Shown here: positions 46,340 to 54,335 of the stretch, in pieces
How positions within the stretch are numbered: position 1 is the first letter of the stretch
Layout: each line of letters starts with the position of its first letter
Assembly (NCBI RefSeq): GCF_000725485.1
Contig: NZ_JOAG01000009.1
Coordinates: 248,001 to 312,000 of the forward strand
Length of the DNA: 64,000 nucleotides
Reading direction: 5' to 3'
From: Nonomuraea candida
GTDB taxonomy: Bacteria; Actinomycetota; Actinomycetes; Streptosporangiales; Streptosporangiaceae
Notes under the pieces: model-generated
Seen by the model: only the letters and a program-made list of their open reading frames with translations
Database searches by the model: none
Told to the model about the DNA's origin: nothing
Made by a program: the position numbers and the translations under genes

Positions 46340-48453
46340 CGCGCGGGAGGCGCCCAGTTCAGGGCGCCGTTGACCGGGTTGACGTCGGCGAGCACCCGCG
46401 ACACGTCGCCGGCCAGGTCCACGATGCGCACCTCGGCGCGGTTCTTGCGCTTCCCGTCCGGCTCCTGGACGAGCAGGTGGGCCTCGTCGAACCAGCCCAG
46501 CAGCCCCGTCTTCGGGCCGATCCCCGGCACGGTGGCCACGCGCACGCCGGTCTCGGCGTTCCACACGCACACGTTCCCGCCCTTGGGACAGATGGTGGCG
46601 AACAGCTTGCCGGAGGGGGAGAACCAGTCGCGGTTGCGCGGTTTGCCCACCCAGTGCATGCTCCGGATCACCTGGCCCGCGTCGTTGTAGAAGTCGACGC
46701 CGATGGCGTCGCCGTCGTGGTAGCCGCGTGCCAGCCCGCCGTCCGGGGTGAAGGTGAACGCCAGCGTGATGTCGTCGGCGTACTCCGACTCGACCACCCT
46801 GGCGGTCCTGGCGGCCACGTCCACCAGCGCGAAGCCGCTGATCCTGGTCCGCTTCTCATCGGTGATCGACAACACCAGCCGCCTGCCGTCGCGCGACCAC
46901 GACGGGAACCACGTCTGCTTCGGCTTGCGCACGGTGGTGACCGAGAACCGCTCGCCCGTCTTGAGGTTGACGAACCTGACCTGGTCCAGGTCGGAGTCCT
47001 GGAACTTCAGCCACGGGTTCAGCGCCACCCACGCGCCGTCCGGCGAGACCACCGGCTCCTCGCCGAAGCCGACCTCCTTGAACGTTCCCGAGGCGTCCCT
47101 GGCGAACGCCTTGAACGGCTCCTTGGCCTGGAGGTACGCCGCCAGGCGCAGCGCGTCGGAGGGGTGCTCGTGCAGCGTGGCCCCGAGGTCGGGCAGCTTC
47201 ACGTCCCGGTCGGCCCGCTTCGCCACCGGCGGCACGGGCGCGACCGTCGCCTCGGCCGTCACCTGCGGCGGCGCCGTGAGCACCGCTCCTGCCCGGCCCG
47301 GCGTCCCGTCCGCCTGGCCCGGCACCGCCCCCGCCCGTCCCGGCGTCGCTCCTGCCTGTCCCGGCGTCGCTCCTGCCTGTCCCGCCGCCTGGGACGGTGC
47401 CTGAGACGGCGCCGCGCCCGCGCTTCCGGCCGGCGCGGCGGCGACCGGCCTCTCCCGCTGATCCGCCGAGGTCAGCGCGTACACGCCGCCGCCCGACAAC
47501 ACGGCCCCCGCGACGAACGCGGCCACCGCGATCACCATCGGGCTCCGCCGGCGACGGGGTGCGGTGACGGCCGGCGTGACTTCCGCCAGGTCCGCTTCCG
47601 GGGCGTCCGAGGGAGCCGCCGAATCCCGCGTTCCCCGGGCGGCCCCGGGGGCCGTACCGGTCAGCAAGCTCGTCTCTCCCACCAGGCGTAACAACACCTC
47701 GCTCGCGGCGGGGCGGCGCGCCGGGTCCTTGTCCAGGCAGGCCAGCACCAGCTCGCTCAGGTCGCCCAGCTCCGGCGGCAGCTCCGGCTCGGCGCGGGCG
47801 ATGCGGTTCACCGTGCCGGCCATCGAGCCGCCGTCGAAGGGCGAGCGGCCGGAGGCGGCGTACGCGATCGTCGCCCCCCACGAGAACAGGTCAGCGGCCG
47901 GGCCCGGCTCATCCCCCCGCAACCGCTCGGGAGCGGTGAACGCGGGGACCTCCACCTTGCGGGTCGTGGCCCCGCCGGTGGACTCCAGCGCCCGCGCCAG
48001 CCCCAACCCGATCACCCGGGGACCGTCCGGCCCGAGCACCACCGTGTCCGGCCCCAGGTCGCCGTGGACCGCTCCCGTCTGGTGCAGCGCGACCAGGGCC
48101 GTCACCGTCCCCACCGCGAACCGGTGCAGCGCCGCGTCGCGCGGGGGCTCGCCCGCCGCCACGGCCTCCCGCAGCGTCGGCCCGTCGATGAACTCGCTGA
48201 TCACGAACGGCCGACCGTCCGCCAGCGTGCCGGAGCCGAGGACCTGCGCCGTGCAGAAGGCCGAGACGTCGCGGAGCGGCTCGACGGCCCTGAGGAAGCG
48301 GCCGGGATCGACGTCGGCGGGCAGCACCTTGACGACCACCCGCGCGCCGTCGCCGGTCTCCCCGAGATAGGTGCTCGCGCCCAGCCTCCCCACGAGCCGG
48401 CAGGACCCGATCCCCGTGGGATCTTCCTCACGCAGTGGCTGGATCACCGACAT
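46336..48453 (-). CDS. Ser/Thr pseudokinase with beta-propeller sensor
   Basis: 705 aa, ATG 48453 behind AGGGGAG. Same layout as the kinase downstream: kinase fold (1-275), hydrophobic segment VIAVAAFVAGAVLSGGGVYAL, Gln/Ala/Gly repeats (AGATPGQ, AGATPGR, AGAVPGQ), propeller. The ATP Lys42 and Glu58 are kept, but HRD is HGD (130-132), the Asn is Thr137, DFG is GLG (149-151), and the Gly loop lacks its third Gly. It should bind but not turn over ATP. It probably partners or regulates the active kinase, its coupled neighbour. Confidence 0.85.
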   Translation of the reverse strand: MSVIQPLREEDPTGIGSCRLVGRLGASTYLGETGDGARVVVKVLPADVDPGRFLRAVEPLRDVSAFCTAQVLGSGTLADGRPFVISEFIDGPTLREAVAAGEPPRDAALHRFAVGTVTALVALHQTGAVHGDLGPDTVVLGPDGPRVIGLGLARALESTGGATTRKVEVPAFTAPERLRGDEPGPAADLFSWGATIAYAASGRSPFDGGSMAGTVNRIARAEPELPPELGDLSELVLACLDKDPARRPAASEVLLRLVGETSLLTGTAPGAARGTRDSAAPSDAPEADLAEVTPAVTAPRRRRSPMVIAVAAFVAGAVLSGGGVYALTSADQRERPVAAAPAGSAGAAPSQAPSQAAGQAGATPGQAGATPGRAGAVPGQADGTPGRAGAVLTAPPQVTAEATVAPVPPVAKRADRDVKLPDLGATLHEHPSDALRLAAYLQAKEPFKAFARDASGTFKEVGFGEEPVVSPDGAWVALNPWLKFQDSDLDQVRFVNLKTGERFSVTTVRKPKQTWFPSWSRDGRRLVLSITDEKRTRISGFALVDVAARTARVVESEYADDITLAFTFTPDGGLARGYHDGDAIGVDFYNDAGQVIRSMHWVGKPRNRDWFSPSGKLFATICPKGGNVCVWNAETGVRVATVPGIGPKTGLLGWFDEAHLLVQEPDGKRKNRAEVRIVDLAGDVSRVLADVNPVNGALNWAPPAR

Positions 48454-48487
48454 GTCCCGCGTACTCCCCTCGCCCCGCTCACCCCCG

Positions 48488-48511
48488 TAGATCACTCATT
48501 ATGGTGATCTA
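48488..48511. promoter_or_regulatory. Inverted repeat TAGATCAC-N8-GTGATCTA
   Basis: Perfect 8-bp arms (48488-48495 and 48504-48511) with an AT-rich spacer, 35 bp before the pseudokinase start and about 155 bp before the divergent phosphatase start. This form fits a dimeric regulator. It is in the only AT-rich part of the divergent space. Confidence 0.65.
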
Positions 48512-48666
48512 TCCCGGCGGCGCACCAGGGCACTCCCGGCTGACCTGCGCCCGCACCGGCCCGGCACGGAACGGTCGAAGGACGGGCACACGGGCGCGGA
48601 TAAGCCGTCCCGGGGCGGGTGACGATCTATGGTGTTGGCACGGATTCCCCTCGGGAGGGCGTCACC

Positions 48667-49914
48667 ATGACCGACGACGGCGAGCGAATGCTGGGCGGTC
48701 TGCTGAGCGCCAATCATCTGTCCGCGCTGGAGGAGGTCCCGGGGGAGGTCGCCGGGCACGCCCGGCTGGTCGGGTTCTCCGAGACGATGATCTTCGTCGC
48801 CGATCTCCAGCAGCAGTACCTGGTGCCGTTGCCCGGCCAGCACGACGTGTCCGGCGAGGCGCTGCGGCCCATCAGGATCGACGGCACGGTCGCGGGGCGC
48901 GCCTTCCGCAACGTGGAGATCGTCAGGGCCCGGCGCGTGGCCGACCCCGCCGAGGAGGAGGCGGCGCGGTCGTGGCCGGACGGCGAGGCCTCACAGCGGT
49001 TGTGGGTGCCGCTGCTGGACGGCACCGAGCGGGTCGGCGTGATCGGGCTGACCGCGCCGGTGAGCGCGCCGGCCGCCGAGCCGCTGGCCGGGCAGCTCGC
49101 CTCCCTGGTCGCGCTGCTGGTGATCAGCAAGCGCCCGCACAGCGACTCCTACGCCCGCCTGGTCCGCGCCCAGCCGATGGCGATGTCGGCCGAGGTGTTG
49201 TGGAACCTGCTCCCGCCGGGGACCTTCGCCAACGACAAGGTGGTGGTCAGCACGGCGCTGGAACCGGCGTACGAGGTGGGCGGGGACGCCTACGACTTCG
49301 CCATCAGCGGCGACACGCTGCACGTGTCGATCTTCGACGCGATGGGCCACGACACCTCCGCCGGCCTGACCGCCACCATCGCCATGGGCGCCTGCCGCAA
49401 CAACCGCCGCCAGGGCAAGGACCTCCCGGCGACGAGCGAGGCGGCCGACGAGGCGATCGCCGAGCAGTTCACCGGACGGTACGCCACCGGCATCCTGGCC
49501 GACCTGGACCTGCGGACAGGCTGGCTGAGCTGGGTCAACCGGGGCCACCATCCCCCCTTGGTGCTGCGGGACGGCCGGCAGGTCGCCACCCTGTCGAGCG
49601 TGCCCGACCCGCCGATGGGCTTCCGGCTGGGCATCTCCACGGGCCTGCTGCGCTACCAGCTGCAGCCGGGGGACCGGCTGCTGTTCTACACCGACGGCGT
49701 CATCGAGGCCCAGAGCCCGGAGGGGGAGCTGTTCGGGCTGGAACGGTTCATCGACTTCGTCGTCCGCCGCGAGGCCGACGGCATGTCGGCGCCGGAGACG
49801 CTGCGCCGGCTGATCCAGAACATCCTGGAGCACCAGCGCGGCCGCCTCCAGGACGACGCCACCGTGGTCACGGTCGAGTGGCGCAGCCAGCGGCACCGGC
49901 AGCTCGTCCTGTGA
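48667..49914 (+). CDS. GAF-PP2C serine phosphatase (RsbU/SpoIIE type)
   Basis: 415 aa, ATG 48667 behind GGGAGG. N-terminal GAF-like domain (about 15-160), then PP2C_SpoIIE (about 185-405) with EVGGDAYDFAISGDTLHVSIFDAMGHD (metal Asp in GGDAYD and DAMGHD), GHHPPLVLRDG and YTDGVIEAQ. Such phosphatases activate a SigB-type sigma factor by dephosphorylating an anti-anti-sigma factor. The sigma gene is convergent and overlaps by 47 bp; no anti-sigma or STAS gene is adjacent. Confidence 0.92.
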   Translation: MTDDGERMLGGLLSANHLSALEEVPGEVAGHARLVGFSETMIFVADLQQQYLVPLPGQHDVSGEALRPIRIDGTVAGRAFRNVEIVRARRVADPAEEEAARSWPDGEASQRLWVPLLDGTERVGVIGLTAPVSAPAAEPLAGQLASLVALLVISKRPHSDSYARLVRAQPMAMSAEVLWNLLPPGTFANDKVVVSTALEPAYEVGGDAYDFAISGDTLHVSIFDAMGHDTSAGLTATIAMGACRNNRRQGKDLPATSEAADEAIAEQFTGRYATGILADLDLRTGWLSWVNRGHHPPLVLRDGRQVATLSSVPDPPMGFRLGISTGLLRYQLQPGDRLLFYTDGVIEAQSPEGELFGLERFIDFVVRREADGMSAPETLRRLIQNILEHQRGRLQDDATVVTVEWRSQRHRQLVL

Positions 49915-50716
49915 CGTGCGGGGCGGCGGGCGGGTCGCTCTGCTGCGACAACGTCTCGTGCAGCCGGTGCAGCACCGCGCGCAGGATCCGGGAGACGTGC
50001 ATCTGCGAGATGCCGAACTCGGCGGCTATCTCGGCCTGGGTGCAGTTGCCGTAGAAGCGCAGGAGCAGGATGTGCTTCTCCCGGTCGGGCAGGGCGTCGA
50101 TGAGCGGCTTGACGACGTGCGCGTCGAGCAGCGTGTCCAGCGTGTCGTCATGGTCGGCGAGCAGCTCGCCCAGCGTGACGGAGTCCTCCTCGCCGCTGAT
50201 GGTCGGCACGTCCAGCGACAGCGTGCTGTAGGCGGCCGAGGCCTCCAGCACCAGCAGCACCTCCTCCTGCGACATGGCCATCCCGTCCGCCAGCTCGGCC
50301 ACCGTCGGGGCGCGGCTCAGGTCCTGGGTGAGCTCCGCCGTGACCCGGTTGAGCTCGGCGCGGCGCTCCTGGTAGAGGCGCGGCACCCGCACCGCCCACG
50401 TACGGTCCCGGAAGTGGCGTTTGACCTCACCGATCATGGTCACGGCCGCGTAGCCGCGAAAGTCGTGACCGAGGCCGGCGTCGAACCCGTTGATGGACTT
50501 GACCAGGCCGACGTAGGCGGCCTGCAGCAGGTCCTCCATCGGCTCGCCCCGGTTGCGGTAGCGGTTGGCGATCTCCTTGGCCAGCCGCTCGTGCATCCGC
50601 ACCAGCAGCTCGCGCAGCCGCGCCCGATCGGCGTCGGAGGTCTCCGGCGCCACCATCCGCGTCAAGAGGTGTTCGGCGGTCGTGCTCTCCGCACGCGTGA
50701 GGTCCTGAACGGTCAT
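49868..50716 (-). CDS. SigB/SigF/SigG-family sigma factor
   Basis: 282 aa. Region 2 LVRMHERLAKEIANRYRNRG and DLLQAAYVGLVKSINGFD, region 3 with APTVAELADGMAMSQEEVL and region 4 ALPDREKHILLLRFYGNCTQAEIAAEFGISQMHVSRIL (given in pieces). This is the stress-response subfamily, normally held by an anti-sigma kinase. ATG 50716 has GGAG 6 nt upstream; ATG 50728 is possible. Its last 47 bp overlap the phosphatase gene in antisense, so transcription of one may interfere with the other. Confidence 0.92.
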   Translation of the reverse strand: MTVQDLTRAESTTAEHLLTRMVAPETSDADRARLRELLVRMHERLAKEIANRYRNRGEPMEDLLQAAYVGLVKSINGFDAGLGHDFRGYAAVTMIGEVKRHFRDRTWAVRVPRLYQERRAELNRVTAELTQDLSRAPTVAELADGMAMSQEEVLLVLEASAAYSTLSLDVPTISGEEDSVTLGELLADHDDTLDTLLDAHVVKPLIDALPDREKHILLLRFYGNCTQAEIAAEFGISQMHVSRILRAVLHRLHETLSQQSDPPAAPHVTGRAAGAAGCATRP

Positions 50717-50728
50717 GTCCTGCTCCAT

Positions 50729-51043
50729 GTCTGGCAGGCCGCCCCGTCAGGAAAAAGCGCCGCGAGGGAGCACACCTCGGCTGGTATCGAGAGGAAGCCT
50801 TCTGCCGGGCTTCCTCCGCACTCCTACCCTGACGTGCCCGCATACCCCCGCCGCCCCGCCACAGTAGTGTCACCCTCCTGCGCGGTTTGACGACGGGGGC
50901 AGCCGGTCGGCGCCGGCGGGCCCGTTATCGGCGCAGCTGATGAGGCAGGCTCGGATCGCGCATTTCCCCCGGCCCGCCCGTCCCCTTGACTGGTGGTGAC
51001 CAGACGGCGCAGCTCGCGTCGCTGCCACGGTGAGGGCGTCGTC
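50729..51043. other. 315-bp divergent spacer, nothing identified
   Basis: GC-rich with no clear gene. It must carry the promoters of the sigma factor and the zinc-finger gene. GGGTAG and GGGTAT occur on the minus strand near 50828 and 50845, like the -10 of SigB-type promoters, but no GTTT -35 is in place. Confidence 0.4.
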
Positions 51044-51355
51044 ATGACCCTGGACGCACAACGCACGAACACGACCGGCCGCGCGGGCCTGAACGGCCAG
51101 ATCCCGCGCTGCGATCACGTGGCCGAGCTCCCGGTCGTGGAGCCCGGACCGCCCGAGTGCGCGGAATGCCGGCGCCTCGGCCGTCCCTGGACGCGGTTGC
51201 TGGTGTGCCTGAGCTGCGGATGGGTGGCCTGCGCCGACGACTCGCGGGGCGGCCACGCGCGCGCCCACTACGAGGAGACCGACCACCCGGTCGTCGCCGC
51301 CCTGGCGCCCGGATCGACCTGGCGCTGGTGCTACGTGCACCGCCGCACCGTCTAG
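51044..51355 (+). CDS. UBP-type zinc-finger protein
   Basis: 103 aa. Cys and His ligands in CDHVAEL, CAECRRLG, LVCLSCGWVAC, GHARAHYEETDHPV fit the UBP zinc finger (three zinc positions), found in actinobacteria without ubiquitin next to desaturases or exporters. ATG 51044. Function in bacteria unknown. It precedes the desaturase by 55 bp and is probably co-transcribed. Confidence 0.85.
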   Translation: MTLDAQRTNTTGRAGLNGQIPRCDHVAELPVVEPGPPECAECRRLGRPWTRLLVCLSCGWVACADDSRGGHARAHYEETDHPVVAALAPGSTWRWCYVHRRTV

Positions 51356-51410
51356 CCGCCTTCCACCCGCACCGATGACCCCACCGTACAGACGAGATGA
51401 AAGAGACCTT

Positions 51411-52406
51411 ATGACCACTTCCGAACAGACGGCGGAACGCCGGCACGACTACGACGGCACCTCGCCCTTCCCCGGAGCGGAGGAGCACGTCCCGGCCGGA
51501 CGGCTCCAGGTGGCGCTGACGGGGACGATCGTGGTCCTGCCGTTCGCCGCGCTGGCCGTCGCGATCTTCCTGGCCTGGGGGAGCGGGGTCACGCTCACCG
51601 ACCTGCTGCTGGCCGCGGTCCTGTACGTGGTGACCGGCCTGGGAGTGACGGTCGGCTTCCACCGGCTGCTCACCCACGCCTCCTTCACCGCCCGGCCCTG
51701 GCTGCGCGTGGCGCTGGCGGTCGCCGGCTCGATGGGCTTCCAGGGCAACGTGATCGACTGGGTGGCGGTGCACCGCCGCCATCACGCGTTCACCGACCGG
51801 CCCGGCGACCCGCACTCCCCCTACCGCTACGGCACCGGCCTGCGCGGCCAGCTCCGCGGGCTCGCCCACGCCCACCTGGGCTGGCTGTTCGCCGACGACC
51901 CGACCCCGCCCGCGCGCTACGCCCCCGACCTGCTGGCCGACCCGGCCATGGCCCGCGTCGCACGCGCCTTCCCCGCGTTGTGCGCGCTGTCGCTGGCGCT
52001 GCCGTTCCTGGCCGGATGGGCGATCACCGGCACCCTGTACGGCGGCCTGACCGCCTTCCTGTGGGCCGGCCTGATCCGCGTCGCGCTGCTCCAGCACGTC
52101 ACCTGGAGCGTCAACTCCCTGTGCCACGTCATCGGGACCAGGCCCTTCCGGACCCGCCGCCACGACCGCTCGACGAACCTGTGGCCGCTGGCGCTGCTGT
52201 CCTTCGGCGAGAGCTGGCACAACGGCCACCACAGCGAGCCGAGCTGCGCCCGCCACGGGGTCGACCGCGGCCAGCTCGACCCGTCCGCCGCCCTGATCGC
52301 CGTGTTCGAGCGGCTCGGCTGGGCCGGGAACGTGCACTGGCCCGACCGCCGGCGCATGCAACGCCGCCGCTCCGGCCCTCCTCCACGAACCGGCACCGCC
52401 ATGTGA
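51411..52406 (+). CDS. Acyl-CoA/fatty-acid desaturase (delta-9 type)
   Basis: 331 aa, membrane bound. His boxes HRLLTH (about 90), HRRHH (about 125) and HNGHH (about 269) with four hydrophobic segments. It introduces a cis double bond using O2 and a redox partner. ATG 51411 follows AAGAGA. The conserved LLQHVTWSVNSLCH is present. Probably adjusts membrane fluidity; the SigB-type sigma factor next door hints at stress control (inference). Confidence 0.92.
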   Translation: MTTSEQTAERRHDYDGTSPFPGAEEHVPAGRLQVALTGTIVVLPFAALAVAIFLAWGSGVTLTDLLLAAVLYVVTGLGVTVGFHRLLTHASFTARPWLRVALAVAGSMGFQGNVIDWVAVHRRHHAFTDRPGDPHSPYRYGTGLRGQLRGLAHAHLGWLFADDPTPPARYAPDLLADPAMARVARAFPALCALSLALPFLAGWAITGTLYGGLTAFLWAGLIRVALLQHVTWSVNSLCHVIGTRPFRTRRHDRSTNLWPLALLSFGESWHNGHHSEPSCARHGVDRGQLDPSAALIAVFERLGWAGNVHWPDRRRMQRRRSGPPPRTGTAM

Positions 52407-52466
52407 TGCCTAGAGTGGAGGAGACGGCCCGGATAGGCGCCGCCCGGGCGGGAAGGGGTGGCGAGC

Positions 52467-53414
52467 ATGGAGCTGCGTCAGTTGCGCTATTTCGTGACCC
52501 TGGCAGAGGAGTTGCACTTCGGGCGGGCCGCCGCGCGGGAGCACATCGTGCAGTCCGCGCTGAGCCAGCAGATCCAGCGGCTGGAACGCGAGCTGGGCGT
52601 GCGCCTGCTGAACCGCAGCACCCACCACGTCGACCTGACCGCCGCGGGCGCGGCCTTCCTCGTCGAGGCCCGGCAGATCCTCGATCACGTGGGCCGGGCC
52701 GCGCAGGCGGCGCGCAACGCCGCCGGGTCCGCGCCCGTGCTGCGGGCCGGCATCATCGACGCCGGCTACGACACCATGCCGCAGATCCTGCGCGAGCTCC
52801 AGCACGCCCATCCCGGCCTCACCATCCACCAGGTCGAGGCGGGCACTCCGGAGCAGTATCGCCAGCTGGCCGACGGCCGCCTCGACATCGCCATCGGGCA
52901 CGCCTCACAGGCTCCGGCCGAGGTGACCTCCAAGCTGGTCAGGCTCGATCCGCTCGGCGTGCTGGTACCCGACGAGCACCGCTTCGCCGAGCTCGGCGGC
53001 GTGCCCGTCGCCGCCCTCGCCGACGAGCTCCTGCTGCTCGGCGAGGAGTCGCAGACCCCGGAGCTCAACCAGTTCGTCATCACGTTGTGCCGCTCCGCCG
53101 GGTTCGCGCCCGCCGTCTACGAGGGCACCGTGCAGAGCAGCCGGGCCGCCGCCGACCTCGTGCTCCAGCACCGCTGCGTGCACTGCGTCCCCTCCTCCTT
53201 CCGCACCTCCAACCGGCCGGGCACCACCTGGCGGCCCCTGGTCGAACCCGCCACGCACTACCCCTGGTCGCTGCTGTGGCACCAGGACAACCCCTCGCCG
53301 CACATCGCCACCGTCATCGACAGCGCCCGGCGGCTGGCCGAGCGGCTCGGCTGGCTGGAGCCGATCGGCTCCGAGCCCGGGGAAGGCGCCCCGAGCGTCA
53401 CCAGCCACCCGTAG
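52467..53414 (+). CDS. LysR-type regulator
   Basis: 315 aa. MELRQLRYFVTLAEELHFGRAA and SALSQQIQRLERELGVRLL are textbook LysR DNA-binding; the ligand domain follows. GAAGGGG lies 8 nt before ATG 52467. It runs in the same direction as the desaturase with 60 bp between. Targets unknown; the flavin monooxygenase genes are convergent. Its stop is at the edge of a repeat. Confidence 0.92.
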   Translation: MELRQLRYFVTLAEELHFGRAAAREHIVQSALSQQIQRLERELGVRLLNRSTHHVDLTAAGAAFLVEARQILDHVGRAAQAARNAAGSAPVLRAGIIDAGYDTMPQILRELQHAHPGLTIHQVEAGTPEQYRQLADGRLDIAIGHASQAPAEVTSKLVRLDPLGVLVPDEHRFAELGGVPVAALADELLLLGEESQTPELNQFVITLCRSAGFAPAVYEGTVQSSRAAADLVLQHRCVHCVPSSFRTSNRPGTTWRPLVEPATHYPWSLLWHQDNPSPHIATVIDSARRLAERLGWLEPIGSEPGEGAPSVTSHP

Positions 53415-53416
53415 CC

Positions 53417-53479
53417 GGTCCCGCCGCTCAGATCGCCGGTCCCGCCGCTCAGATCGCCGGTCCCGCCGGTCAGATCAGG
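53417..53479. repeat. Three 21-bp repeats between convergent genes
   Basis: Units start at 53417, 53438 and 53459 (GGTCCCGCCG plus CTCAGATCGCC). The third is diverged and contains the stop (TCA on plus) of the minus-strand secreted protein gene. Confidence 0.9.
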
Positions 53480-53748
53480 CGGCAGCGCTCTCCCACCAGG
53501 TCACCGTGCCAGGAGAACACGCTGCCGCAGGAGTGGGTGCCGCGGGCGTCGCCCACCATGACGACGACGGTCACCTGGTAGTAGCCCGCGCCGGCGCACG
53601 CGTGGGCGGACAGCCTGTGGTACTCGCCGTCGGGGGTGCGGGTGCCGGAGAAGCACTCGTGGTAGCCGTCCGCCCTGGCGGGGGCGGCGGCGAGAGAGAC
53701 GGCCAGGAGCGCGGCGCCGGTCGCGGCGGCGAGGCGTCTGAGAGTCAT
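53470..53748 (-). CDS. Small secreted Cys-containing protein
   Basis: 92 aa. Sec signal MTLRRLAAATGAALLAVSLA and cleavage near ARA-DG (26). The mature 66 residues have four Cys (CFSG, ACAG, SCGS, RCRL) that could form two disulfides, and no family I know. ATG 53748 overlaps the flavin reductase stop by 4 nt (ATGA), so it is translated with the monooxygenase operon, which is odd for a secreted peptide. Confidence 0.78.
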   Translation of the reverse strand: MTLRRLAAATGAALLAVSLAAAPARADGYHECFSGTRTPDGEYHRLSAHACAGAGYYQVTVVVMVGDARGTHSCGSVFSWHGDLVGERCRLI

Positions 53749-54335
53749 GCCCCGACCGTAGAGGCGTGCGCGGCGCCTTCCCAGATGCGGTTGTCACCTC
53801 CGGATGTGCGTTCCTCACAACGAGGGGACACCCGGCCGGCCGGGTGACCGGCCGCGCGGCCCCCGCTCACGGCCGGTTCGGGCCGGAACGTCCGGTAGCG
53901 GCCGGAGTGGAAGACGAGCGGCTCCCCTTCGGCCCGCTGATGGTGTTCCACCGCCCCGACGAAGATGTGGTGGTCGCCGCCGTCGTGGACGCGTTCGGTC
54001 CGGCAGACGAAGTGGGCCAGCGTCCCCGCGAGGACCGGCGGCGCCGCGCCGAGCAGCTCCACCCCGGCGAACTTGTCGGCCGAGGGCGTGGCGAAGCGCC
54101 TGGACAGGTGGTCCTGGCCGGCGGCGAGCACGTTCACCGCGAACCGCCCGGCGCGCAGGAAGAGCGGCGCGCTCGGCGCCCGGTTCGACAGGCACCAGAG
54201 CACCAGCGGCGGATCGAGCGAGACCGAGGTGAAGGAGTTGACGGTCACGCCCGCCCGCCGCCCGTCGGCGGTCGCCGTCGTGATCACCGCCACCCCGGTC
54301 GCGTACTGCCCGAGGGCCTCGCGCAGCGATCTCAT
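53745..54335 (-). CDS. Flavin reductase (StyB/HpaC type)
   Basis: 196 aa. LGQYATGVAVITTA, GVTVNSFTSVSLDPPLVLWCL and DHHIFVGAVEH are the NADH:FAD oxidoreductase signature. It supplies reduced FAD to the oxygenase gene directly upstream, with a 4-nt overlap. About 40 residues at the C-terminus go beyond the usual domain length and are low in conservation. Confidence 0.9.
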   Translation of the reverse strand: MRSLREALGQYATGVAVITTATADGRRAGVTVNSFTSVSLDPPLVLWCLSNRAPSAPLFLRAGRFAVNVLAAGQDHLSRRFATPSADKFAGVELLGAAPPVLAGTLAHFVCRTERVHDGGDHHIFVGAVEHHQRAEGEPLVFHSGRYRTFRPEPAVSGGRAAGHPAGRVSPRCEERTSGGDNRIWEGAAHASTVGA

